From positions 1 through 34,287 of the forward strand of contig JAHQVL010000188.1 in the NCBI GenBank assembly GCA_019634345.1: 34,287 bases of DNA, in the 5' to 3' direction. This stretch comes from Rhodothermaceae bacterium (GTDB lineage: Bacteria > Bacteroidota > Rhodothermia > Rhodothermales > JAHQVL01). The notes beneath the pieces are model-generated. The model saw only the letters and a program-made list of their open reading frames with translations. It searched no databases and was not told the origin of the DNA. Shown in pieces: positions 17,805 to 28,322 of the stretch (positions are counted from its first letter, which is position 1; the number at the start of each line of letters is the position of its first letter). Position numbers and translations under genes: made by a program.

Positions 17805-19132
17805 ACGCAGTGACTAGAGGTACACGGTTGGAAAAAGCAGTTCTTGTTGGTGTTATTCACGGAGATGCAACACGTGCAAGTGTAGATGACTCTCTGAACG
17901 AGTTGGAAATGCTTGCTGATACGGCAGGTGCAGAAATTGTTGATCGCGTTGTCCAATCCCTTGCGAAGATACACGTTGCGACGTATATCGGTAAGGGTAA
18001 GGTACAGGAAATCAAAGAGATTGTTGGGAGCAAGGAGATTGACCTGGTGATTTTTGACGATGATCTGACAACGGTTCAAATCCGTAACCTTGAGCGCACG
18101 CTTAAATGTAAGTTGCTTGATCGATCTGCACTGATCTTAGATATCTTTGCGGCCAATGCCAAGACGGCTACATCGAAAACCCAGGTTGAGTTAGCGCAGT
18201 TGGAATACCTCCGAACCCGGCTAACCCGCCAGTGGACTCACCTTTCTCGGCAGAAAGGGGGGATTGGTTTTAAGGGACCTGGTGAAACCCAGATCGAGAC
18301 CGATCGCCGGCTTATTGGGACGCGGATTGCAACACTCCGTAAGCGCCTCATTAAAATTGACAATCAGCGGACGACCCAGCGTAAAGGCCGAAAGGGATAT
18401 AAGCGTGTTTCATTAGTCGGTTATACCAACGCCGGTAAATCTACACTAATGAATGCGCTCGCAGAAACAGACGTATGGGCTGAAGATCGACTGTTTGCGA
18501 CGCTGGATGCAACCACCCGCCAGGTTAAAGTGGCTTCGAATAAAACAATCTTGTTATCAGACACGGTTGGATTTATACGGAAGTTGCCGCATCGGTTGAT
18601 TGAAAGTTTTAAAAGCACTCTGGATGAGGTCCGAGAAAGCGATGTGCTATTGCATGTTGTCGATATGACACACCATTGCTTCAGGGATCACATTGTTGTT
18701 GTAAAGCGAACACTTGAAGAACTGGGTGCTACGGACATCCCAATGATTTATGTGTTTAATAAAGTTGATGCCCTTAAGGATGCTACTGTCCTAAACGAAC
18801 TTCGTGCAGATTACGAGGAAGCAGCATTCATTTCTGCGCAAAGGGGTATTGGCATGCAGGAAGTAAGGGATAAAATTGTTTCTACTCTAGAGGCTACATT
18901 CTCCCAGCTCGAGGTTTTGATTCCCGTCACCGAGCCTAAAACAATGAGCCGCATCAGGCAAATGGCAGAGGTCATTTCCGAAGAGTATGTATATGCTCGA
19001 AATGGATCGGAGGAGGTTGAGCCTTTTTTGGCTGCGCATCTTGTGTTTAAGATTGGAGATGAGAATAAAAATGAGATTCTCTCATTAATTCGTCCTTTCG
19101 GGGAATACATTACTGTCGAATTGGCGGAGTAA
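17801..19132 (+). CDS. hflX: HflX, ribosome-associated GTPase
   Basis: HflX binds the 50S subunit and 70S ribosomes, splits stalled or hibernating ribosomes and helps recovery from heat or antibiotic stress. The 443-residue protein has the HflX N-terminal domain (TYIGKGKVQEI near 61-71), the coiled-coil linker with the family signature GGIGFKGPGETQIETDRR (153-170), and the G domain: G1 GYTNAGKST at 207-215, DTVGF at 254-258, NKVD near 311. A C-terminal extension completes the usual length. The ATG overlaps the preceding gene's stop by 4 nt, with GAGAGGGA about 12 nt upstream. A weak GC hairpin (GTGGGC/GCCCGC, 19133-19149) directly follows the stop. Confidence 0.96.
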   Translation: MNAVTRGTRLEKAVLVGVIHGDATRASVDDSLNELEMLADTAGAEIVDRVVQSLAKIHVATYIGKGKVQEIKEIVGSKEIDLVIFDDDLTTVQIRNLERTLKCKLLDRSALILDIFAANAKTATSKTQVELAQLEYLRTRLTRQWTHLSRQKGGIGFKGPGETQIETDRRLIGTRIATLRKRLIKIDNQRTTQRKGRKGYKRVSLVGYTNAGKSTLMNALAETDVWAEDRLFATLDATTRQVKVASNKTILLSDTVGFIRKLPHRLIESFKSTLDEVRESDVLLHVVDMTHHCFRDHIVVVKRTLEELGATDIPMIYVFNKVDALKDATVLNELRADYEEAAFISAQRGIGMQEVRDKIVSTLEATFSQLEVLIPVTEPKTMSRIRQMAEVISEEYVYARNGSEEVEPFLAAHLVFKIGDENKNEILSLIRPFGEYITVELAE

Positions 19133-19605
19133 GTGGGCTGCCTGCCCGCATTCCCCGAAACGATAAGATTCTTTTCTTCTTTGTGGATCTTGAGTGTATA
19201 TCTATTAGGTCGATTGTGTAGTAAATATTGACAAGGCAAATAATTTTGATCATAAAAAGGTTGCCTCAGCGAAGAATATTTATTAATCTAGTAAAAGTTA
19301 CTTCGCCTCTCGGATCTTACTGTTCATTACATCCGTAAGCATACTATAGATAGCTCCTGAACACCATTACAATCACCAGTGACGGGGATTCATTGAGGAT
19401 GTTCTTCTTCTAGATGCTAGCAATGTAGTTGCTTGTTTTCATCCATCCCAAGGACGGCTTATTTACAACTTCGAAAGTGGCATAGGGATTGTAGATTGAA
19501 GCGAAAAGCACCACTATATTGTAAGCTGTTGAGCATCACCTCAGGCATTGATAGATAGTTCATAGTCACGTTAACATCGTGTGATGCGAAGCTTACTGTA
19601 GCGAT
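19133..19605. other. Gene-poor stretch downstream of hflX
   Basis: About 470 nt without a convincing gene. It holds the weak hairpin after hflX, a sigma70-like promoter pair at 19228-19256, and a minus-strand ORF of 34 codons at 19459-19563 that stays open upstream for about 15 more codons. An ACATCG/CGATGT stem (19574-19607) lies before the CBS gene. No known RNA family was recognised. Confidence 0.5.
19228..19256 (+). promoter_or_regulatory. Sigma70-like promoter candidate
   Basis: TTGACA (19228-19233), 17-nt spacer, CATAAA (19251-19256). The -35 is perfect and the spacing ideal. The nearest downstream gene starts 377 nt later, so it would make either a long leader for the CBS gene or a separate small RNA. 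Confidence 0.4.
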
Positions 19606-19632
19606 GTGTTACATGAAAAACGAGAAACCATC

Positions 19633-20313
19633 ATGACCATTGAAGCTCTTATCAGTGAGGTAACTCCCCCGCTTCGTGCTAACGACACGGTCGAGCACGC
19701 AATCGGTTTGTTACTTGAATTTAGAGTGCTCCATCTTCCAGTAGTGACAGATGATGGGTATCTCGTTGGTGTTATTTCTGAGAACCAGTTGCTAGATGCA
19801 CCCGGCCCAGAATCTGTAATTGAAGGCTTGCTTAGCCTCGAACCCATCAGCGTGCTGCCTGAAACGCATATCTTTGATGCAACGAAGGTTATTGTCGATC
19901 ACACATTGACCACATTGCCTGTTGCGAGTGCGTCTGGAAAGTACGTGGGTCTCGTAAAACGAAATCGCATCTTTGAGCAGTTTGCTCGCATGCTTTCAAC
20001 CCAAGAACGGGGTGCTATTATCGCTCTTGAAGTTGATCAACGAGATTATTCTCTCGCCCAGCTTGCGTATCACATCGAGCAAAATGATGTCCGGATTTTG
20101 TCGACCGCTACAGAGCATCCTGCTGTATCAGGAAACCCAATAGTGGATGGAAGAATCAAGGTTACGTTGAAGCTTAATGTGAGCGACACGGCCCGGGTTC
20201 GTCATATCCTAGAGCACTACGGGTATCGAGTCATTGCCTGCTTCAGTGACGATCAGGATGATGATGAATTTCGCGATCGCATCCAGGAGTTCATGCGTTA
20301 CCTGGAAGTATAA
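19633..20313 (+). CDS. CBS-pair protein with ACT-like C-terminus (AcuB-like)
   Basis: I choose ATG 19633 because it begins directly with the first CBS strand (MTIEALISEVTPPL); an in-frame GTG at 19606 adds nine residues that do not fit. The 226-residue protein has two CBS motifs (about 1-57 and 66-120), which bind adenosine nucleotides. A C-terminal alpha-beta segment (about 129-205, ALEVDQRDYSLAQLAYHIEQ) looks like an ACT domain, as in AcuB-type proteins. It ends in an acidic tail. It has no signal peptide, so it is a cytosolic sensor whose partner is unknown. The last 16 nt overlap tail to tail with the minus-strand gene ending at 20298. Confidence 0.85.
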   Translation: MTIEALISEVTPPLRANDTVEHAIGLLLEFRVLHLPVVTDDGYLVGVISENQLLDAPGPESVIEGLLSLEPISVLPETHIFDATKVIVDHTLTTLPVASASGKYVGLVKRNRIFEQFARMLSTQERGAIIALEVDQRDYSLAQLAYHIEQNDVRILSTATEHPAVSGNPIVDGRIKVTLKLNVSDTARVRHILEHYGYRVIACFSDDQDDDEFRDRIQEFMRYLEV

Positions 20314-20660
20314 GCGTCCGGAAAAGGGCCGTCTGGTACAACGCGGTGCTCCATCCCCAGCATGTGCACTTTGTAAGTGGGTAGTACCCATAGCTGTCGC
20401 TCTGCGTCCCATTGACCACCATGTAGTTGGACGCATTGCTTTACGTCTTCCTCATCTTCTTCGATGTACAAGCTCAGGAATTCAATAGGGGTGTTTTGAG
20501 GAACCCATGGTTTTTCGTCTACGATCAGCTCTACGGTTTTATAACGAGTCTGAATAGCTGTCATATACCGGTAGCGGACGAACATCAATTGGGCTCCGTA
20601 TTTTTGTACAAGCCGTATAGTACCCCTGGTGCCGGGGCGTAGCGTAACTAGATTAGGCAT
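20298..20660 (-). CDS. Small conserved protein of unknown function (RYRY / GGxWD motifs)
   Basis: The 120-residue protein has two conserved-looking parts. The N-terminal part reads LRPGTRGTIRLVQKYG, FVRYRY and RYKTVELIVDEKPW. The C-terminal part reads GGQWDAERQLWVLP, like DUF5710-type modules in which a GAxWD...WYV motif closes a small fold. From memory, proteins with this combination occur sporadically in distant bacteria, often near transposases or integrases, which makes acquisition by transfer plausible. No mobility gene is present here. It is divergent from gyrB (174 nt) and overlaps the CBS gene by 16 nt at the 3' end. GAGG lies close before the ATG. The function is unknown. Confidence 0.75.
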   Translation of the reverse strand: MPNLVTLRPGTRGTIRLVQKYGAQLMFVRYRYMTAIQTRYKTVELIVDEKPWVPQNTPIEFLSLYIEEDEEDVKQCVQLHGGQWDAERQLWVLPTYKVHMLGMEHRVVPDGPFPDAYTSR

Positions 20661-20810
20661 ATCCTCACGTGTTTTTACACTAATAGACGATATTTAAGCG
20701 CAAACATAACCTTTGTATTTAGGATGCAGGCCCCGAGGAACGTACTTTCTAATGAAGAAGGTGAAGAGAGAACACTAAAGCATTATATGCGTTGCATTTA
20801 CGGCAAGTGA

Positions 20811-22787
<1,977 letters not shown>

Positions 22788-22839
22788 GAGATTTCCTCAA
22801 ACGCTGAAGCTCGTATAGTTTCCATTGAAGAGACGTCGT

Positions 22840-23799
22840 ATGCAACCCCACCTTAGCATAGTAGTCCCCATCCTGGATGAAGAAGACTCTTTGCCTGAGC
22901 TTGCTGTCAAGTTACGTGACATGTGTGAGGGTGAAGGATTTTCGTTTGAGGTGTGGTTGATCGATGACGGCTCAACCGATCGAACCTGGCAGGTCATTCA
23001 GCAAATCAATGAAGAAGATTCTCGTTTCGCGGGCATTCGGTTTCGGCGAAACTATGGGAAGTCTGCAGCGCTGGCTGTAGGATTTCAGCGAGCTAGAGGC
23101 CGCTATGTAGTGACGATCGATGCCGACCTTCAAGATGATCCCGATGAAATTCCAGCGCTGATTAATATTCTCAAGGATGGATACGACCTTGTGAGTGGTT
23201 GGAAGAAGCGGCGTGAAGACCCGCTGAATAAGACAATTCCTAGCCGGGTGATAAATTTTGCTACGCGCAAGCTTACGGGCCTTCCTTTACACGACATCAA
23301 TTGTGGCTTAAAAGCGTATCGGCGGGAAGTAGTTAAAAGCGTGAAAGTCTATGGTGAACTCCATCGCTACATTCCGTTACTTGCTAAATGGGAAGGCTTT
23401 TCGAGGATTACTGAAAAACCCGTAAAGCACCATGCGCGCAAGTATGGAAAAACAAAATTCGGAATCGAACGCTTTATTCGAGGATTTTTGGACCTGATTA
23501 CAGTCCTCTTTATGACTCGATTCGCCGTACGTCCCATGCATTTCTTTGGGGCCATCGGATCCTCGGCATTTCTGGGAGGCTTTCTGATCAGTTTATGGAT
23601 CTCCGTTGATAAACTGGTATTCGATAATCCGATCGGGGATAGGCCATTGCTTCTGCTGGGTGTACTACTCATTATCCTGGGCTTTCAAATGTTTACCACC
23701 GGCCTGCTTGGAGAAATGATTATACGTCCTCGGATGGAGGAAACGACATCCTATCATGTAGTAGAGATGATGGAGCCGCGTGTACGTGAAGCGGTGTGA
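22840..23799 (+). CDS. GT2 polyprenyl-phosphate glycosyltransferase (DPM1/GtrB-like)
   Basis: ATG 22840 begins the family-typical MQPHLSIVVPILDEED; an upstream TTG adds five residues. The 319-residue enzyme has a GT-A domain with IDDGSTDRT (41-49) for nucleotide binding, DADLQDDP (94-101) for the metal and acceptor phosphate, and KAYRREVV near 158-165. Two C-terminal membrane helices (about 233-256, 270-292) mark the GtrB/DPM1/ArnC group. These enzymes load a single sugar onto undecaprenyl phosphate at the inner leaflet for later use in glycan or lipid A modification. The sugar cannot be read from sequence. The next gene starts 6 nt downstream. Confidence 0.9.
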   Translation: MQPHLSIVVPILDEEDSLPELAVKLRDMCEGEGFSFEVWLIDDGSTDRTWQVIQQINEEDSRFAGIRFRRNYGKSAALAVGFQRARGRYVVTIDADLQDDPDEIPALINILKDGYDLVSGWKKRREDPLNKTIPSRVINFATRKLTGLPLHDINCGLKAYRREVVKSVKVYGELHRYIPLLAKWEGFSRITEKPVKHHARKYGKTKFGIERFIRGFLDLITVLFMTRFAVRPMHFFGAIGSSAFLGGFLISLWISVDKLVFDNPIGDRPLLLLGVLLIILGFQMFTTGLLGEMIIRPRMEETTSYHVVEMMEPRVREAV

Positions 23800-23805
23800 T
23801 AAAGC

Positions 23806-24945
23806 ATGGAAAAGGGTGAAGGCAAGCGGATCGTGCTCATTGGGCCTGCGTACCCCTATCGAGGTGGAATTGCACATTTTCTTGAATCAACCCATCATGC
23901 ACTGGTAAAGCGTGGGCATTCGGTAACTGTTGTTACGTTTAGCCGTCAATATCCCTCCCTGTTGTTTCCAGGAAAGACGCAATTCGAAGAAGAGCAGAGG
24001 GCCGTCCACTGGTCTGATAATCGGCTGATTGACTCTATTAATCCATTATCCTGGTATAATTCGGCTCGGTTTATTATTGATCAGAAACCAGACGTCGTTC
24101 TTTTTAACTACTGGCTTCCTTTTTTCGGTCCGGCTTACGGAGTAATCGCTCGCCAATTAAAGAAGAAAGGAATTTCTGTACTGGGCCTGGTTCACAATGC
24201 GATCCCGCATGAGCCTCGCCCGGGAGATACAGTGCTCAGCCGCTTTTTCCTACGGCAGTGCCAGGGGGTTATTCTAATGTCTGAAAGTGTTGAAAGGGAC
24301 CTTGCGCACCTTGGCATTAAGAGCCCCCAAAAGCGAGTCGGACATCCTGTTTACTCTTTGTTTGGTGAGCCGGTGCCACGTGCAGAAGCGAGAAGGCATC
24401 TGGGTATTCCACAAGGCATTCCTGTGGCATTGTTCTTCGGATTTATAAGGCGATATAAAGGGTTGCATGTGCTGCTTGATAGCCTACCCGAAGTGATTGC
24501 CCGGCAACCTGAGATTCGACTGGTTGTTGCAGGAGAAAGTTATGAAGATGCGTCGGTTTATGTCGACCAGATCAAAAGGGAGCAAATGACAGATCACGTT
24601 GATCTTCATATAGACTACATACCTGTTGATAGAGTGAAGCTGTATTTTTCGGCAGCGAATGTAGTCGTTCAGCCTTACGTGTCTGCTACGCAAAGTGGAG
24701 TTGCTCAAATAGCCTATCACTTTGATCGGCCTTTAATCGTTACGGATGTAGGTGGCCTGGCTGAGTTTGTGCCTCATGAAGTGGCTGGGCTCGTTGTGCC
24801 TCCAAATGATGCGAAGGCGCTCGCTGATTCAGTATCTCGTTTTTTTTCTGACTCTTTGGAAAGCAAGCTGATAGAAGGTGTTCAGAAGGAAAAGAAAAAA
24901 TACAGTTGGGACAGACTCTGTGAGGCAGTAGAGCAGTTTATTTAG
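23806..24945 (+). CDS. GT-B glycosyltransferase, family 4, variant donor motif
   Basis: The 379-residue protein has the GT-B pattern. GPAYPYRGGIAHF (13-25) is the Gly-rich acceptor loop, then HNAIPHEPRPGD near 127-138, FFGFIRRYKGLHVLLDSLP near 206-224 and VVAGESYED as the donor half. The position where most GT4 enzymes have EX7E reads PYVSATQSGVAQIAYHF, with Gln-Ser-Gly-Val in place of the first Glu. This variant is seen in some GT4 branches, so activity is still likely. It starts 6 nt after the GT2 gene and is followed after 39 nt by a methyltransferase, so the three probably build or modify one envelope glycan. Confidence 0.85.
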   Translation: MEKGEGKRIVLIGPAYPYRGGIAHFLESTHHALVKRGHSVTVVTFSRQYPSLLFPGKTQFEEEQRAVHWSDNRLIDSINPLSWYNSARFIIDQKPDVVLFNYWLPFFGPAYGVIARQLKKKGISVLGLVHNAIPHEPRPGDTVLSRFFLRQCQGVILMSESVERDLAHLGIKSPQKRVGHPVYSLFGEPVPRAEARRHLGIPQGIPVALFFGFIRRYKGLHVLLDSLPEVIARQPEIRLVVAGESYEDASVYVDQIKREQMTDHVDLHIDYIPVDRVKLYFSAANVVVQPYVSATQSGVAQIAYHFDRPLIVTDVGGLAEFVPHEVAGLVVPPNDAKALADSVSRFFSDSLESKLIEGVQKEKKKYSWDRLCEAVEQFI

Positions 24946-24984
24946 CTTCTTGGAAGATTGAACTTTATTAGATAGTGTTGATCA

Positions 24985-25800
24985 ATGGATTACGATCCTA
25001 TCAAAGATTACCTGGGCCGTTTTTTTAACTCAAGCCCGTTTCTTCAGCGAACATTTTTCAGATTGCTTGATCTGTTTTTTCTTCGTGCCTGGCATGTGAA
25101 GAAAGAATTGAAGGCCATCTTTGGAAAATTTGATTCAAAGCAGACCGTACGCGTGCTGGATGCAGGGACAGGTTTTGGACAGTATTCGTATTTCATGGCC
25201 CGTTCTTTCCCTTCTTCCCAGATTTTGGCGGTTGATATTAAAGAAGACTATCTGGACACAGCCAAGACTTTTTTTTCAAAGGAAGGTCTTGATGATAAGA
25301 CCACCTTTGCTTTTGAGGACCTGACCGACCTTCAAACTCCTGGTCCGTTTGACGTCATTTTATCGGTTGACGTTATGGAGCACATTGAAGATGATCGAGC
25401 CGTTTTTCGGAATTTCGAGAAAGTCCTGCAAAAGGGAGGATACGTGATCATCAATACGCCTTCAGATCTAGGAGGGTCGGACGTGCAGGAGGATTCTGAT
25501 GAAAGCTTTATTGGAGAACACGTGCGGGATGGGTACAACTTAGATGAGTTGAAAGCGAAGCTCAATGACGCCGGGCTCCGAACTGTTCTTGCAAAATACA
25601 CGTATGGACGATACGGCTCACTCGCCTGGCGTTTCCTTATAAAATATCCGATGAAGATGCTTTCAAGTAGCAAGGCATTTTTACTGATTTTGCCGCTCTA
25701 TTATATCCCCGTTCTGCCTTTTGGGATGGTGTTGAATGCGCTTGATGTCCGTACCGAGAACAAACAAGGGACGGGCGTTTTGGTGGTAGCTAGCAAATAA
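24985..25800 (+). CDS. Class I SAM-dependent methyltransferase
   Basis: The 271-residue protein has the Rossmann methyltransferase core. Motif I is VLDAGTGFGQY (57-67), the acidic end of strand two is AVDIKEDYL (82-90), the motif II region is DVILSVDVMEHIEDD (123-137), and KGGYVIINTPSD follows. The N-terminal 45 residues are hydrophobic and aromatic. A hydrophobic stretch near 227-247 (AFLLILPLYYIPVLPFGMV) could seat it on the membrane, which suits a lipid-linked or glycan substrate. By position after two glycosyltransferases, methylation of a sugar or of a polyprenyl-linked intermediate is the best guess. No substrate motif was recognised. Confidence 0.85.
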   Translation: MDYDPIKDYLGRFFNSSPFLQRTFFRLLDLFFLRAWHVKKELKAIFGKFDSKQTVRVLDAGTGFGQYSYFMARSFPSSQILAVDIKEDYLDTAKTFFSKEGLDDKTTFAFEDLTDLQTPGPFDVILSVDVMEHIEDDRAVFRNFEKVLQKGGYVIINTPSDLGGSDVQEDSDESFIGEHVRDGYNLDELKAKLNDAGLRTVLAKYTYGRYGSLAWRFLIKYPMKMLSSSKAFLLILPLYYIPVLPFGMVLNALDVRTENKQGTGVLVVASK

Positions 25801-25827
25801 TTTGTAGGGAAGGGCATTCCTTCACAG

Positions 25828-25860
25828 TTGATTCGCTCGACATTATGCCGGGTATCTTTG
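25828..25860 (+). promoter_or_regulatory. Bacteroidota-type promoter candidate for pyrG
   Basis: TTG at 25828-25830 and TATCTTTG at 25853-25860 match the -33/-7 consensus (TTG ... TAnnTTTG) exactly, with a 22-nt spacer at the long end of the known range. It lies about 90 nt before the GTG of pyrG. No attenuator hairpin was recognised in the leader. Confidence 0.45.
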
Positions 25861-25952
25861 TATCTTATAAGGGCATCTCTATACGGTTTGCCAAGCTGGT
25901 CTATTATGACGGAAATATCAGACTGGCAAATTAATCCAAATTCTCAAAGTAC

Positions 25953-27638
25953 GTGCACACCAAGTATATATTTGTTACGGGTGGGGTTACATCCTCGCTT
26001 GGAAAAGGTATTTTTTCTGCTTCGTTAGGCCGCTTACTGGAGGCGCGCGGTCAACGGGTAACGATCCAAAAGTTTGATCCGTACATCAATGTCGATCCTG
26101 GCACCATGAACCCCTATGAGCATGGTGAAGTGTATGTCACAAATGACGGTGCAGAAACAGATCTAGACCTTGGCCATTACGAGCGGTTTCTGGGAGTACC
26201 CACATCCCAGGCTAATAATGTAACCACGGGCCGCGTGTACCTTAATGTGATCACGAAGGAGCGAGAAGGGGCTTATTTAGGCAAAACGGTACAGGTTGTG
26301 CCTCATATTATTGACGAGATCAAGAGCTGGATGGTGAACCTTGGATCAACGGGGCAATACGATGTTGTCATCACCGAGATTGGAGGTACAGTGGGTGATA
26401 TTGAGAGCCAACCGTATCTAGAGGCGATTCGCCAACTTCGTTATGAGCTGGGGTCCAAGAATACATTAATTGCTCACCTAACCCTGGTGCCCTATTTGCA
26501 AGCGGCAGGAGAGTTAAAGACCAAGCCTACCCAGCACTCGGTAAAAACATTGCTGTCCCATGGGTTGCAGGCTGACCTGTTATTGTGTAGGGCCGAGCAC
26601 CAATTGGATCTGGAATTGAGAAGAAAGATTGCTCGGTTTTGCAATGTGGCGCCGGAAGCTGTTGTTGCGGCTATGGATGCAGAATCCATCTATGAAGTGC
26701 CGATTCTTTTGAAAGAGCAGGAGCTAGATACGCTTGTGATGGAGAAGCTTTCGATTGAACCTAAGGATGTAGCTGTAGAACACAATCTTGATAATTGGAT
26801 CGAGTTTGTAAAGCGACTAAAAAGCTCTAGGGAAGAAGTTGAAGTAGCTTTGGTAGGGAAGTATGTTGAGCATCAGGATGCCTATAAGTCTATTTCTGAA
26901 AGTTTTGTACTTGCGGGCGTTGCAAATAACGTATCTGTACGCATCCGGTACATCTTGTCTGATGATCTCACAGAAGCAAACGTTGAGGAGCACTTGCAAG
27001 GGGCAGCAGGCGTATTGGTAGCTCCTGGGTTCGGAGAGCGAGGCATTGATGGAAAGTTAGCAGCTGTACAGTATGCCCGTCTTAATGACCTTCCTTTCTT
27101 AGGTATTTGCCTGGGGATGCAATGCGCGATTATAGAGTTTGCCCGTAATGTTGTTGGTTGGGACGATGCTCATTCCACTGAGTTTGAGCCGGATAGCTTA
27201 CATCCCGTCATAGACATCATGGAGGAACAGAAGAAGGTGGTTTTAAAGGGCGGAACGATGCGGCTTGGAGCGTATGATTGTCACGTAGAGAAAGGTACAA
27301 AAGCATATAGCATTTACCAGGCCGAAGAGGTCAAAGAGAGGCATCGCCACCGGTATGAGGTCAATAACAAGTTTAGAGCTGAACTGGAAAATCATGGGAT
27401 GCGCCTCGCTGGATTGAATAAGGCAAGCAATCTCGTGGAGATTGTTGAGTTGCCCGAAAAACGGTGGTTTATAGGCGTTCAGTTTCATCCAGAATACAGG
27501 TCAGTCGTAGATCGTCCTCATCCTCTTTTTAAATCGTTTGTAGAGGCTGTGGTCGGATACAAAAAAGAGATAGACGCCAAGGCAAGTGCTAACGGATCTG
27601 CTGTTAACTCTAAGACAATCACATCCTCTGGCTTATAG
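25953..27638 (+). CDS. pyrG: CTP synthase
   Basis: CTP synthase aminates UTP to CTP with ATP and glutamine, the last step of pyrimidine nucleotide synthesis. The 561-residue protein starts at GTG with MHTKYIFVTGGVTSSLGKGI, the family N-terminus and P-loop. The synthetase half has NPYEHGEVYVTNDGAETDLDLGHYERF and EIGGTVGDIES. The glutaminase half has the nucleophile Cys386 in GICLGMQ and the catalytic His512/Glu514 in FHPEY. The length is close to the usual 530-560, with a low-complexity Ser/Asn tail. It is preceded by its own promoter-like element and followed by a GNAT gene after 74 nt. Confidence 0.97.
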   Translation: MHTKYIFVTGGVTSSLGKGIFSASLGRLLEARGQRVTIQKFDPYINVDPGTMNPYEHGEVYVTNDGAETDLDLGHYERFLGVPTSQANNVTTGRVYLNVITKEREGAYLGKTVQVVPHIIDEIKSWMVNLGSTGQYDVVITEIGGTVGDIESQPYLEAIRQLRYELGSKNTLIAHLTLVPYLQAAGELKTKPTQHSVKTLLSHGLQADLLLCRAEHQLDLELRRKIARFCNVAPEAVVAAMDAESIYEVPILLKEQELDTLVMEKLSIEPKDVAVEHNLDNWIEFVKRLKSSREEVEVALVGKYVEHQDAYKSISESFVLAGVANNVSVRIRYILSDDLTEANVEEHLQGAAGVLVAPGFGERGIDGKLAAVQYARLNDLPFLGICLGMQCAIIEFARNVVGWDDAHSTEFEPDSLHPVIDIMEEQKKVVLKGGTMRLGAYDCHVEKGTKAYSIYQAEEVKERHRHRYEVNNKFRAELENHGMRLAGLNKASNLVEIVELPEKRWFIGVQFHPEYRSVVDRPHPLFKSFVEAVVGYKKEIDAKASANGSAVNSKTITSSGL

Positions 27639-27712
27639 CGTTTCGATTGGGTATACTGTGTGGCGATGCTCATTCTGGCATCACCCTATATTGTGCTGTT
27701 TGCTATAAAACC

Positions 27713-28273
27713 ATGTCCGTTCCTCGTACTTTTCCGGTGCTGGATACCAGCCGGCTAACATTGCGACAATTTCAATTGATCGATGCACCTCGGGTCAAAG
27801 AATTAGCAGGTGTTCGTGAGTTGGCAGAGACTACGTTTATGCCTCATCCTTATAAAGAAGGAGAAGCAGAAATGTGGATCATGAATCAGTACGAGGATTT
27901 CAAGCGCCGGCAAATGGTTAACTTCGCTATGGAGCTGAAAGCGTCTTGCGAGTTAATTGGCTCAATTGGGCTCGACCTGGAGCTCGCCCATCAGAGGGCC
28001 CAGATGGGATTCTGGGTAGGTCTACCCTATTGGAATAAAGGCTATTGTACCGAAGCAGCAAGCAGGGTTCTTGAGTTTGGCTTCACTGCAATGAAGCTGA
28101 ATAGAATCTATGCATCGCACTTCACAACCAACCCGGCTTCAGGCCATGTGCTAAAAAAAATCGGGATGCACCATGAAGGTACCCAAGAGCAACACTATGT
28201 GAGATTTGACAAGTTTGTAGGTGTAGAAAATTATGGTATAGTGCGTGCCCATTTCGACAGCCAGTCTGAGTAG
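27713..28273 (+). CDS. GNAT acetyltransferase (RimJ/RimL-like)
   Basis: ATG 27713 gives the normal N-terminus (SVPRTFPVLDTSRLTLRQF, with the TxRLxLR motif of this subfamily); an in-frame TTG at 27647 adds 22 residues with no family match. The 186-residue protein continues with GSIGLDLE, GFWVGLPYWNKGYCTEA (the acetyl-CoA pyrophosphate loop) and RIYASHFTTNPASGHVLKKIGMHHEG. These are typical of the RimJ/RimL/SpeG-like Acetyltransf_3 family, which acetylates protein N-termini, small amines or antibiotics. The substrate is not deducible. It sits downstream of pyrG and is followed by the promoter of the blaI-type operon. Confidence 0.88.
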   Translation: MSVPRTFPVLDTSRLTLRQFQLIDAPRVKELAGVRELAETTFMPHPYKEGEAEMWIMNQYEDFKRRQMVNFAMELKASCELIGSIGLDLELAHQRAQMGFWVGLPYWNKGYCTEAASRVLEFGFTAMKLNRIYASHFTTNPASGHVLKKIGMHHEGTQEQHYVRFDKFVGVENYGIVRAHFDSQSE

Positions 28274-28322
28274 TTTTTCTGGACACTCGTTCAATAAATA
28301 CTCCAAACTATTAATTCTTTAA

